Assembly: GCF_910592395.1 (NCBI RefSeq)
Contig: NC_088314.1
Span: forward strand, 8,494,001-8,558,000
Direction: 5' to 3'
Length of the DNA: 64,000 nt
From: Lineus longissimus
Lineage: Eukaryota; Nemertea; Pilidiophora; Heteronemertea; Lineidae
Positions 36,179 through 50,930 of the stretch are shown here, piece by piece (positions within the stretch are counted from its first letter, which is position 1; every line of letters starts with the position of its first letter). Made by a program: the position numbers and the translations under genes. Under the pieces are notes generated by a model. That model was not told the DNA's origin and did not search any database. It was given only the letters and a program-made list of their open reading frames with translations.

Positions 36179-39100
36179 TTAGAGGCGGGTATTCGTAGTT
36201 GTGTTAGTTGTCCCGGTAGATGGCGCCCTGGATGACGTCGTTGTGACGTCACGCCACATTACAAAGATCCGTTTGTTAAAACCAAATGCAAGTCCAATAA
36301 ATACACCTTGTAGACTATTTAAGATGACGAACAAGTACCACATTACGACATTGTCCGTGAATGTTCCTATGAATCCGAAAATCCAAGTGAATCCCATCAA
36401 CAGAGAGAGCTTCAAGTAGAGAAGGAACTCTAACCTTTGTCCACTGACACCTTTCGCCTTTGCCCCTAGCTTCTTGGTTCTCGCTATCGATACGCTCGCC
36501 ACTATAAAGAGTATAGCGTTCATTGCTATGATAAGAGCTAAGGGAACGACAAAGGCGTAGATGAGGCCCTGTTCCTTTGTGAACCAACACGCTCCTTCTT
36601 CGTTAAGGTCAGGTCCGTAGCCTATCCGGACATTGCCAAGTTTGTCCAAAAGGCCACACGTAATGACGACGACTGCAGGTACACCGTAAGCATAGGCGGA
36701 GTATTTCAGAATCTTCGTGCGCAAATTGTCGGTAGTCGCCACCATTGCTTTCATTCCTCCGGCAAAGGTCAAGGTCAAATTCATAGCAATGGCGTTCATC
36801 CAGAAAAATGTTGCCAACCAGAAGTAATGATTGACCATGGCCATTATCTGACATGATAACCTGTCGGAGATAAGACTGACAGCTGTGATGAAAAGTAACT
36901 GTGCCACGAGTAGGTTCGCGCAGAGGTTCATCAGCATCATGCCCGGCAGAGTCCGCAGGCTTTTGTGGACAAGATGCGTGACTAGAGTCATGACCAAGAA
37001 GAGAAGCGAAAGCGCCACACCTGCAAATGTAAGGGACGGAGGCACTTTTGATGTGTAAAGAAAAATCAAGAATCCATCCCGGATACAAATGTAAACTTTT
37101 TCGTCACCGATGACGTGCTCCAGTGACATAAGTTCCCCAGTTTTGAGATATGTCAATTCGCCAGTATCATTATTTTGTCTGAATGAACTCCGGTTATATG
37201 AAACTATCTCACAGCCGTCGAACTTGGATGCAAATACGTCACAGAGTATGAAGTTTAATGTCTCATTATCAAGCAATTCTAGGACAATTTGTCGGTTAAA
37301 AACGTCAGCATCGACATGTTGCAGGTATCCTTTTAAATTATAATCGTAGGGTACCCTAACGAAGTCGCCCTGGCTACACTTTAGAGGTAGGGACACCGCA
37401 TGGCTATAAACTCTAAACGAAGAGAGAAACCCCCTACCGAAGAATTTATTTTCAACTCGATTCAAGAATGACACGATGTTTAACATTTCCATGGTGACAT
37501 TTTTATTATTTTTCAGTTTTAGAAAGGAAATATCGATTAGTGTATCTGAACCGAAGGTTAGCTCCTTTCCGCCGATTAAGGGAAATTCTGTCAAATTTGT
37601 TTCGTCAAATTGTACGGTTATGTTGGCAACGTCCATCGGCGCTACAAACAAATACGATGATAAAGCAGAGCGGAAGTCTTCACTGGCAGTGTCGCGGTAT
37701 GATGTATTGCCCGATGTGATGATTTTTAAACCTGTGATCCTCACCTGTAATTCCACTGCGATAAAACCATCAGGCCCCAGAATGGGCGTGGTGTAGGCTC
37801 GATCAAAAGGGTCTCTGAGGCACGTCTCGTTCCACTCCACGTGACTCATGTCACACCGCCGGGTTTCCCTGCAGGAGCGAGTGAGCGGGTCGTAGACGCG
37901 AGTCCGATCCGAACCTGGGGCTGAGGAACACGCGTACTCTGACACAGGTTTCCGCATCAGAATCTCGTAGCTTAAATCAGTACTTTTAGTTATAAACGCA
38001 GGGGATGTTATGGTGGTAGGTATTGGCTTAAAGCCAGGGGTTCTGGTTGGAGACATTGCCGAGCCATCAGAGAGTCTGCTTTTGAATTCATCGTCACAAG
38101 TTAGAAGGAAGCGCATTCCATTACAACGCGCACAGAACTCATTCCTGAATCCAAAAAGCTTGTCATTGAAAAAAGCAACAACGGGGATTGATAAGAACCT
38201 GCATTGCTCCGCGTCTTTGGAGCTGTTCGGATCCAGTTCGCGCAGCGAAAACGGTACTTCAGTGGCATTGCAACCCTCGACAATTTGAATAGTAAACTTA
38301 GACAGCATTGCCGATAATGAAGAATCACATTTCCTCAACAAAAATCCTGGTCGCTCTGCCGGAACCACAGCGCAATACCTTTCACCACTAAATAAGGTAG
38401 AATAAACGATGTTCAAATCCAGTGTGAAATCTATGCTTTGGTAATAACAGTTCTTGATTCGCCAATAGGGGGACTCGGAGAGCGAAACGTTGTGACATTG
38501 AGCGCAATATACATTCCGAAAAGGAGTTCCTTGATACATTACGGGAATTCGATCGTACAAGGATGTAGAACTAGTTTTGTTGGATTCACAATTTCTTTTC
38601 ACATAGTCGTTTGCTTCCTTTGGGCAGCGCGAAACCATCAGGTAATGTGGGGTATCCGGCCCCACTTCTACACAAGACGTAAACGAACGATGCACTGATA
38701 AAGTTATATTCATACTCCTTTGAATGCAATTCGTGTAACCTTTACAACAATCTGCAAACGTTTCACAATATTCATCACAGTAGCAAACGTCACCTTGCAC
38801 AGTCACGTGACCTAGACACTTCGCTCCGGAAGAACAAGATACATCCGGGCACGTGAACAACCTCGATCCGCTATCCTGCATGAATTTAAAATTCAAATAG
38901 TCCATGATGTCCCGTCGTTTTCTCGGCCGGCTGATTTCACCGGGGAACGACTGCTTTAGCAGATCACCATGGCGAACTTTAGTTCGAAATACTTGTCCTT
39001 CGGACGATTTAAGCTTTCTGTCGTTACGGGCATGGGTTCCAATGTAATGTTTACCAAGCGGCCCGTGGTCCGGCCTAACATGTTCGAAGATCGAGACAAT

Positions 39101-39552
39101 GGCAATGCCTGCAAAAGCAAACAAAAAAAAATGTCTGAATATTTGCCAAAACTTGGCGGGGAATGCTAATCATTGTGATATACCTTAAAGGGGAACTATA
39201 GGAAGAAGTTATGGGGCCAATTTTGCAGGCTTTCAAGGGCCTGTTGTGGCTGATTCAGCGAAATACATTTTAATCATACAAGTATGCATAGTTTCGATAT
39301 ACTTTAGGTAGGAGAGACCCCTGTCGGCCACTTTATGTAATTGTAGAAGCCTACCTGAGTCCCTTTAATCATGATAGAAAGCAAAAGTACCCAAGTTCAT
39401 GAAACAGCATTGTTGTCATGATGTACATGTGTGATGCACTGCACATGGAGAGAGACGAAGAAAAAACCCACTGACGTGCAGGCAAGGCACGAAAAATACA
39501 AGTGACATAAAACTCTTGACAACTTACCAAGCAGCAGACAGTGAGTTTTCAT
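36179..39552 (-). CDS. Somatomedin-B seven-helix receptor (adhesion/Methuselah-like)
   Basis: Two coding exons: complement(39528-39552), 25 nt, and complement(36179-39108). The junction uses GTAAGT (39522-39527) and CTTTTGCAG (39109-39117) and keeps the frame, about 984 residues. Exon 1 plus the first codons of exon 2 make a signal peptide (MKTHCLLLGIAIVSI). A somatomedin-B-like cysteine module follows (CSSGAKCLGHV..CYCDEYCETFADCCKGY, about residues 97-130), then a long extracellular part with many N-x-S/T sites and cysteines. Seven helices fill about residues 680-960, ending FTWIFGFIGTFTDN..YLFVILNSLQGVFIGLAF, typical of class B2 receptors. I see no clear GPS cleavage motif (C-x-W..HL-T), which favours a Methuselah-like or non-cleaved type. 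The ligand is unknown. Confidence 0.85.
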
Positions 39553-41074
39553 GCTGAATCGTTCTTCATCAATGATCCCATAGTATGATATGACAGCTAC
39601 ATCCCGATGGCTGATTGCCCTTGTAATTGTTGTCCAATGTAAAATTGCTTATGTTAATACTATAGGGTGGCCCAGAATTATTTTCCCTTGCACAATAAAA
39701 TTGTAGCATACCAGACACTTTATTTTATAGTGTCCAACTCTCGTCGTAGGACAGCTGTGTGTTTTGTTGTTCAATTAATATTGCTCGAATGATGCCGTTT
39801 CATTCGCCAGGCCGAAAGTAAACAACTTTATCGCATCAATTATTTCCACGCACATTATTTTGCCGATTCGAAAATAACATAGGACATGCATACGGTGAAC
39901 GTCTGGTCATCGCTAAAAATAGCGCTGGGATAGCCTGGTCATCCTCCAAACAGCTATCCTGAAAAACAGCTCCACGCACGGCCGTTAGAATGTCTGTCGT
40001 GTTTCGAAAGCGCGAGCCTCGGAGGACTTACTGGAGAAAAGCAGCAAAAATGCAAATGAGCGGCTCGGCAATAACCAACAAATGGGTATGGAGCTACATG
40101 TATCAACTGCAATAAGTGAACTGAATTCGACGTTGAGATAAAAATTGTATTTTATTGACAAATTAAGGGCGAACCATTAGTGTTCATTCCATTAGTGTTC
40201 ATTACCTGACAAACAGGAGCCTGTTTTCATTGAATTTGATGTAGATATCTAAGTTACTTGTAAATGTTAATCCCATCGGGGCTTCAAAATAAATATTTAT
40301 AACTGTATACATTCGCGCGTAAAAGCAATTAGTGATCCCTGGAACATTGTCATGATAATTGTCCTACGCTAGCTTATTGAAGTTGTATTAGCATTAAGCT
40401 ACATGTCACTATGGTCGGTTAGAGGCGTCTAGGACGATTCGTTCCATGAACACTTTTGTTTATAATTAAGCATGAATCGAATCCTAGAAGTCCATTAATT
40501 GGCCATCATCTTAACAAATTCTGAAAATAGAGGTAAGGGTTAGTAGCAAATATGGTTACCTATGTTCGAGTTATGCGAAATCGGCAGTAATCCGTTATAG
40601 GTTCTTTGTTCTCCGGCAAAGTTTGTTGGTGATCATTCTCCAAGCAGACACTCGAAAGATATTCTCTCTGCCAGTACTGACGCCATTACACCGCAGTCAA
40701 GAATGTTGCACAGGCATGGGATGATATCGGAATCCACAGATCAAAAGCGATCGATCAGTCCCCACTACTAACATAACCCTTGACATAAAAGAGTGAACCA
40801 ATAGTGTCGTGGGTACGCGTATTATTTTTCCGATTGTGTGTATCAGTAAATTCGGTGTTCATCAAATTCGATGATTTTGGTAGGCCTATCTTCACGCGCC
40901 TGTACTGTGATCTACTCCCCAAGAAGTATAGCGGATTCAAAATGGAAACAAACAGTTAGCGCTTGTCAATACAGGTACATGTACATGTAAAAAGGCATGA
41001 TCGATGCCATGGAGTTCGGAAAACCACCCCAACATTTATTATCCCTGGTCGGCATCATCCGGCATGTTTCCTGG
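39553..41074. other. Intergenic DNA between receptor and calmodulin-like gene
   Basis: No gene is supported. 39661-39701 (TATAGGGTGGCCCAGAATTA...) is a mariner-like terminal sequence with an inverted partner at 46832-46872. AATAAA on the minus strand just below the calmodulin-like stop (about 41036-41041) could serve as its poly(A) signal. Confidence 0.6.
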
Positions 41075-41114
41075 TTACCCACCGTCATAGTTGATTTGGC
41101 CATCCCCATCCAAG

Positions 41115-41146
<32 letters not shown>

Positions 41147-43237
41147 CTCAGTTAACTTCTCCCCCAGTTTGGTCATGACATGCCTCAACTCCGCGGCGCA
41201 TATGAAACCATTGCCATCTCCGTCGAAGACTTGGAAGGCCTGCCTCAGTTCCTCTTCGTTTTCGGTGTTGCGACATTTCTCGGCCATGAGTGCCAAGAAT
41301 TCGGGGAAGCTGATGTTACTGTTGCCTGAAGATAAGAGAATGTGATTTCTGTTTGCCCTGCTATTTGGCACACATTATATGGGTATACACTTATTTATGT
41401 ATACAGTATGGAATAGAACCCCTGGGCAAATACAAAGTTTGGTGGATATCGGTTCAGTACTTTGGTGGCAATTGGCCTGTTTGTGTAATTCTGTCTTCTT
41501 GACCTAGACTTGTGACCTTGACCTCGTCGTCTCTTGTCACATTCGGATCAATCTGGCTTAACATAAGTTTTCAGAATGACCCGATATGGAACCAATAGAA
41601 GCCCTACTGTGTCCGTGCCACATTCGTTGACAAAACGAATACAAAAACATATGACTTGGCTGCGTAGGGTGTTCCTTTGCGAGTTTGTGGCCTCGTGGAA
41701 TTGTTCCCAGTGTCTGCGTAGCATGTTCCCTAGTACAACCAATGGGAATGTAAACCAAAGGTTCGTTTTGTGTGTGACGCGTCACAAGGTCACAAGGTCA
41801 CATGCGAACACAGAACACAGAAAAACGCCACAAGCGAACAGTCTACCGCCTTTTGGTGGCGAGGTGACTCCTGTCATTAGCAAGTTAAAATGGCCACATA
41901 CCACATTCGTCAGCCTCGCCGATCATTTCCTGAAGCTCAGCTTCGGTAGGATTCTGACCTAATGACCGCATCACTGTTCCCAACTGTTTGGTCGTAATGC
42001 TACCATCACCATCTTTATCAAAGAGGGAGAACGCCTCCTGAAAAGCTACAATGAGACACACACACACACATATATATATATAACATTATTAAATGGAGAA
42101 TCCATGTATAGCAAGGAGACCACGTCCTCTGACCAGCTTCGGTAAGATTCAACGAACGATCCTGGCCTTAAAATATGATTTAAAGCAAGAAAAAAAATGA
42201 CTGAAGAGGTTGATACAACAAGTCGTATCCTTGTACAGGTGCACGGACGACCCCACAAAACCTAAGCATTCACAGGTGAACCATCCGGTACTGGCTTGGC
42301 GAATTCCATTTCTTGTCATCAGATGGCCCTGAAAACATTAAAGGCGTTTTCCGGAACAAAAGTTTCCTCGCCAGAAAAACTCATAAATCTACTGAGAAAC
42401 ATAAAAAATTCTATGCCAGACAGTTCTTGAAGTGATAACATAATAGACATTCGTACGTCGTTGGGTGTAAATTAGCTATTGCAAAATAAACTGGAAAACA
42501 ATTTACATGGCATTGAAGATGTTGTGCTTTCTGCAAAATGCGACCAGGCAACTCATAAGGCCTATCTCCACATAATGCTTCACGCCGCCTATCACGAAAT
42601 CACGAACGGATAACAAAGATCGTGCATGTGATACGGCGCAAACGCAACGGTGGAGACAGGTCTTTAGTGTTATCTTTACATTTTATCATGCATCAATTCT
42701 AGTCTACCAACCAGTTATTTCGTCTTCTGTCAGTAGCTCCGCCTGAAGACAAAGAAGAGAGTACACTAGTGTACCGCAGTTGATAACGAACAAGAAGTTA
42801 AGGAGAAGGTATGGTGGAGTTTTCAAACATTCAGAAAAAACGTTATTGGAATTTTAAAACTTCTTTGTAATAAGGCTTGAGTCTGTTTGTTTAGCGGAAA
42901 TATCACACGAGTGGATGTCTTGTCCGGTGGCAAAGACGACTGACAACTATTTCAATACGTTGGTTTGTAGCATGGCTAGCTTCCACTCAAGAAAGTAGTA
43001 TCTAGGTCCAGTCCTTCTTTGAAAGTCTTTCTGAAATCCACTTCTGGAGATGCAAATCCGATGGTAACCAGAATTGAAATTAGAGAAGTCATGAGGTCTT
43101 CATGTGGGTTGGATTCATAAAAATAACCCCTATGCTAAAGTAAGAGCTCATTCATGCATGTAAATCGACGATACACTTACATTTTGTAAAAACTCGTCCT
43201 TGTTTTTAAATTTGCAGAATTAACAGTCACTCACCAT
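41075..43237 (-). CDS. Calmodulin-like EF-hand protein
   Basis: Exons (minus): 43235-43237 (ATG alone, donor GTGAGT), 42712-42742, 41902-42045, and 41325 down to a stop at 41075; 142 residues as read. Junctions are in frame and match the intron positions of animal calmodulin genes, including the single-ATG first exon. It encodes four EF-hands: [25 protein letters not shown] (Cys at loop position 3); [13 protein letters not shown]; and [12 protein letters not shown]. The last loop lacks its glutamate and the protein ends NYDGG, about 7 residues short of calmodulin. GAC-G/GTGGGT at 41078-41086 is a plausible donor exactly where calmodulin genes have their last intron, so a final exon further left may be missing from this model. 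It is a calcium sensor, diverged from calmodulin proper. Confidence 0.85.
42056..42082. repeat. (CA)n(TA)n microsatellite
   Basis: A run of CA followed by TA in the second intron of the calmodulin-like gene. Confidence 0.9.
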
Positions 43238-46478
<3,241 letters not shown>

Positions 46479-47970
46479 TACACGCCTTAGATGAATGTTG
46501 TGCAGCGTGTGCTGTCGCTGTTCAGTTAGAACAAAGTTGAAATGAAACACCTGCTTAAGTCGCTGATAGAAAGTAACGTTGCACGTATGAGACGTCTGAA
46601 AATACAGGGTGAAATAATACTTCTAATGGTTTCTTAAAGTGGAGTGACTAAATGGTATTGAAGTTGAATATTGTTAGAAGTGTTTCCTTTTGAAATGAAT
46701 GGTTGCGGCAGCGAAAACTAGATCAAAGCGGTAAGATTCGTGTTTTCTTTTCAACGAATATTTCATCTGATATTGCCCGATCGCCTCTACAGGATTATTT
46801 CCCCTCACACAATGGATAGCCTACACAAGGGAATTCTATTGTGCAAGGGAAAATAATTCTGGGCCACCCTGTAGTTTTCATTTCAAGCAACTGCTTTAGA
46901 AATATCGCATTTTGAAAACGTTATTCTGCTTGAAACCCGGTGCAAAGACTTTTTTACACCCTGTAGTTATATTATAGCAACTGTTTATGTTGTGTGATGA
47001 CCGACACTCATCGGTGCGTGTCGCAGAGGATATGGGAATCGCCCTGCTAACCTTTTCCACGAAATTAACAACGAAATGGCATTCATTTACATCATTTATT
47101 TAACTAGAAAATAATGTCATCTATCAAAATTTGATGACTTCCGAATATCTTGGTGAAGCAATGACGGTAAATGAATGATGACGACTATGGTGACATCCTG
47201 ACCGTCGATGCCCAAGGTTGAGTTTTAATGGTGGGCATTTGCTATCCTGCCCGAGGACCACTCCACTGAGAACGTTTCTCGTTCCCGTCCCCTTATCGGG
47301 AATACAATAGAGACGTCCGGATTTTGAAATTTTGGAGTCGTCATCATACCCACTCAATCAATTTTGTATTGTTGCTACTCAGTTCATCGTGTAAACGAGT
47401 GCATTTACTGCAATTTGCCATTCTGGAAGTCAAGGCTTGATTTACGGAATGTGGTTTCTAGCTCGAGAACACATGCCCAAAATGATGACGTCATACACGA
47501 GAGCAGGTCATTCTCGTTGGATCGGTTCTCGGAACGGGATAGCGAAAGCTCATTTATACGAACGATAACGGGATTGCCTTTAACAGCGCTAATGTACTAC
47601 CCTTCCCTATTTTGTTGTTGTATACTGTGTACAGTAGTTCCGCAATCGCAGTAAGCGACATTTCTAACAATAAATTAACTACTTGATTCGCTTACTCGAC
47701 TCGGACTCTTTCCTTTCCCAAATCATCATCGGAAAAACTACATGTATCGTGTCTGTGGAAAGGATTGGAGTCAAGAGGACACAGGGATGACGTACAGTTG
47801 GGTTACGCGCAGGCCATATAGGCCTACGGACATCGCATGTAAAGAGACAACAAGGGGTTGGCCTTGCACTGAATGATTGGGTTCTGACGTCATACGAGTA
47901 TTTTTGCCACCGCAAGGACTGATGGTTGAACGTGAATGGTCGCGTCCGTTATCTCCAGATCTCGCGTTGC
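46479..47970. other. Intergenic DNA with mariner-like ends
   Basis: No gene is supported. It holds the inverted partner of the 39661 terminal sequence (46832-46872, ending GGGCCACCCTGTA) and, about 90 bp on, a second end-like sequence TTTTTTACACCCTGTAG (about 46949-46965). Both read like the tips of Tc1/mariner-type elements, but no transposase is present. Confidence 0.6.
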
Positions 47971-49125
47971 CTACTCCAGGAGGGTTTCACTTTTCACATA
48001 ATCCTCACCCCGGTTCCTCATCGCCGTCCTAAAAGCTTTGTTTTGAAAATAGTAAACAAACGGAAAACACGCAACCTGTGCATAGGATATCCACGTTGAA
48101 ATGACAATGAATACATGAGGGGCAGCTTGCCTAATGTCAAACATATTCCAGGCGACCATGATGACGTATGGCGCCCAGAATGCGACGAAGCAACACGTGA
48201 TTGTGACGTATAACTGCGTCAGACGCTCATTTTTATAAGTCTGCATTTGATGCAATCTGTATGTAGCGACCTGTGGTTGGTTTCGGAGGCCTACGACTGC
48301 AGGGTGTGGAGGCCCTGCTCCGAATCCCTGAAGCCAGTTAGTGATTGCTTGGCCAGTAGCGCCGGGGCCGAAGAAGGTCCAGTTGTGACTCCGAGCTGGT
48401 GTCACCCCGATTGGTCGCATTTTCCTATGTTTGCGCATGAATACGAATATTCTTGAATAAATGGTTAAGATACACCCTAATGAAAGAAGGAAGATTAACA
48501 TGAAGCCCAATGTGTCATTGTCTCTAAAATATTTGTACTCTAATGTACATTGAGCTTGCAATGGAATGAATTTGTAAGTTCCGAAACCGAAGACTGGGGG
48601 TACTGCCATCAGCATCGCGAAGCCCCAACCTACCCCGGAAACATACAGACATTTTATCCCACGGAACTTCCTCGTATGAAAATGGCTATGGACTACGTTC
48701 ATATGGCGATCAACAGCGAGAACAAACAATGCAAACAACGCGCCGAATGTCAGGAAGGTATTTGCCAAGGCGAATATCGTACAAAAAGCCTGGCTGTAGC
48801 GCCATGTTGAATCTTGAACGACAGTGGCGACGACTAGCGGATAACACAGAATTGCTTTTCCCATGTCCGCCGCGGATAGGCTGATCATGTAATAAAATGG
48901 TGGCCGATGGAATCGTTTATTTTTTACAATGGTATAAATAACTAGGAAATTTGTCGTTATCGCGACAAGACAGATGACAATGAGAGACGCAGCCTTTCCG
49001 GCGATGGTGGCGCTACTGTCCGAAGGTGTCGGGTGCACGTAACTAACTGTGTCATCCTCCAATTCCAAGTCACATGACCCGTTTGCGCAGGCGTCATGGT
49101 CGGAGTCAGAGTGTGGGTGTTGCAT
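47971..49125 (-). CDS. SREB-like orphan GPCR (GPR27/85/173 family)
   Basis: A 384-residue single-exon class A receptor. The N terminus is rich in His/Asp with the glycosylation site NGS; TM1 lies at about residue 47-68. TM3 ends VLAVDRHMNVV in place of DRY. Intracellular loop 3 contains HNWTFFGPGATGQAITNWLQ followed by PPHPAVVGLRNQ, a segment I recognise as the hallmark loop of vertebrate GPR27/GPR85/GPR173 (SREB) receptors. TM6 has CCFVAFWAPYVIM (WAPY), TM7 has ISYAQVACFPFVYYFQNKAFR. Family members are conserved brain-enriched orphans; the ligand is unknown. Intact. Confidence 0.85.
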   Translation of the reverse strand: MQHPHSDSDHDACANGSCDLELEDDTVSYVHPTPSDSSATIAGKAASLIVICLVAITTNFLVIYTIVKNKRFHRPPFYYMISLSAADMGKAILCYPLVVATVVQDSTWRYSQAFCTIFALANTFLTFGALFALFVLAVDRHMNVVHSHFHTRKFRGIKCLYVSGVGWGFAMLMAVPPVFGFGTYKFIPLQAQCTLEYKYFRDNDTLGFMLIFLLSLGCILTIYSRIFVFMRKHRKMRPIGVTPARSHNWTFFGPGATGQAITNWLQGFGAGPPHPAVVGLRNQPQVATYRLHQMQTYKNERLTQLYVTITCCFVAFWAPYVIMVAWNMFDIRQAAPHVFIVISTWISYAQVACFPFVYYFQNKAFRTAMRNRGEDYVKSETLLE

Positions 49126-50617
49126 CTGTCCTGCATTATTTCCCCAAGCGCACTATGATAACGTGTATAGCTCCGTCATGAAAACATGTTTTCCTTGCAT
49201 ATCCATTACGAAATGACGCAGATGTGCTCTTTCAATACCATAACCAAGCAGAATGTTCTATTCGATTAGACCAGGTAGGCAATACTCATATTATTTCCTT
49301 CACCCGAACTATACCATTTCCTCGTTTATAAGTCAATTTTCTCCTTCCTTAGAAATCGTTATCAAGGTCACTTCAGAATATTCACCAGTGACAATCAATC
49401 TCTCAGCAATCAAAACAAGATTGAATCAACAAACATTCGGCAGACTATAATCACGGCCATTTTGAATCGGCAAATGACGTCACATCATTCAAGAGAAGAA
49501 GTTTTTTCTATTCGATCAATATTGAAGAAGTTAAAGTCCCGGGAATTAATTTCCGATCATCTATTTCTTATTCAAATACATCGCCTGCGATTCAATGGAT
49601 TGCTTTCTGAGAATCTCTGATCGTGTGATGGGCATCAGAAGATCGGCCGTCGTGTTCCGCAGACGTCAAGTTGTTTTCCTAGCTATTGGGTCTGAAACGA
49701 TAAGAAATATTGATGGATTGAAAATATGTTGCTATTCGAACTAGTCGGGGACTATCTCAAAAAGGTATCAAAATACAATCGGTGATGCCAAATATTACTT
49801 TACCAAGTTAGTGTAGGGCCGAATTGAGTTGACAAACGTTAGGCAGGGCAAAACTAAAATGGTATATTTTCGTTTCGTCGTAGGTTTCTGGAAGAAGCGA
49901 TAGTGGTTTGGTATCTTTTAGCATCATGATGCGTAGGCTTTTTGAGATAGATGTGTGTACATGTACACTGTATCTATAAAGACAGGGGCAGATCGGTGTT
50001 AAGTGCAGGCAATGATGTGGCCAAAGACCCGAAACATCCTGCTCTCGTGTTGCATTCTGAAAGAATTAGAGAACTGCAATTAATGGAAGACGTATTGTGA
50101 AAGATTGCACCAAACCGCGTTAACTAGGTTCGACATTGACTTCCGGCCGCAGGCTGTCCAGTCGAAAGTGTCAAATCAGCATCACCGCAGCATCATGGAG
50201 TGGTCGACAGTTCATTCGTTCAGTAGGCTCATAAACGTGTCTAGATAACGCATCCAGCAGAGCAATAGCTGAAGCAAATAAGTATTATCTCACTCTAATA
50301 ACGCTTAACGTAAGGAACTTAACATCTCTGCTAATTCTAGAGACTCAAGAAATGGCGTCTCAGACGGTTCATCGCGTTCATTCGCTCAGACGGCTAATGA
50401 ACTTGTCTAATCAATGCATTCTATAGGAACAATACCAGGAGAAAATTGTTTCCTCATTAGGAGTCGGGGACGTGATTCGACTTTATAATGAGGGGACACG
50501 TTCAAAATTGGCCGGTAATTGGAGCGGTCGTGTGTTCTTGTCAATACATTTCCTAACATTTTTCTATCTGTTCTTCTTGCTTATGCAAATTATGTTGCCA
50601 TCAATTGGATTTAGCTA
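49126..50617. other. Intergenic DNA, nothing recognised
   Basis: No gene or clear repeat, apart from two related words (TTCATTCG..CAGTAGGCTCATAAACGTGTCTA and TTCATTCG..CAGACGGCTAATGAACTTGTCTA, near 50215 and 50380) that may be an old duplication. Confidence 0.5.
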
Positions 50618-50930
50618 GTGTCCATATCAAAATACACCAATAACAGTACATCAATTCATAAGGACGCTCTTATGTCGGCCGTTCTTCTGTCTATCCCAAA
50701 GGCCAATGTCATGTCAGTCGGTGGTAGAGCATTTTCAATTGGAGCCCCTCAGCTGTGGAACAAACTTCCTTCAACTGTTAGGAACTGCAGCTCTCTGTTA
50801 TCTTTCAAGGGACAACTTAAACATTTGCTTTTTAAAGAGGCCTATCAAGCGCTTTGAGCGGCCAGTTAATGGTTGGATACTGCGCTATATAAGACTCGTA
50901 TTATTATATTATATTACCACTTTTCAGATA
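50618..50930 (+). mobile_element. CR1/L2-like retroposon 3' fragment
   Basis: A short frame with the reverse-transcriptase C-terminal motif FSIGAPQLWNKLPSTVRNCS followed by LLSFKGQLKHLLF, a TGA, then GCGCTATATAAGACTCGTAT and an ATTATATT-type tail, typical 3' ends of L2/CR1-group elements. It is a different family from the copy at 30554-31824, whose tail is TACA-based. Confidence 0.8.
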
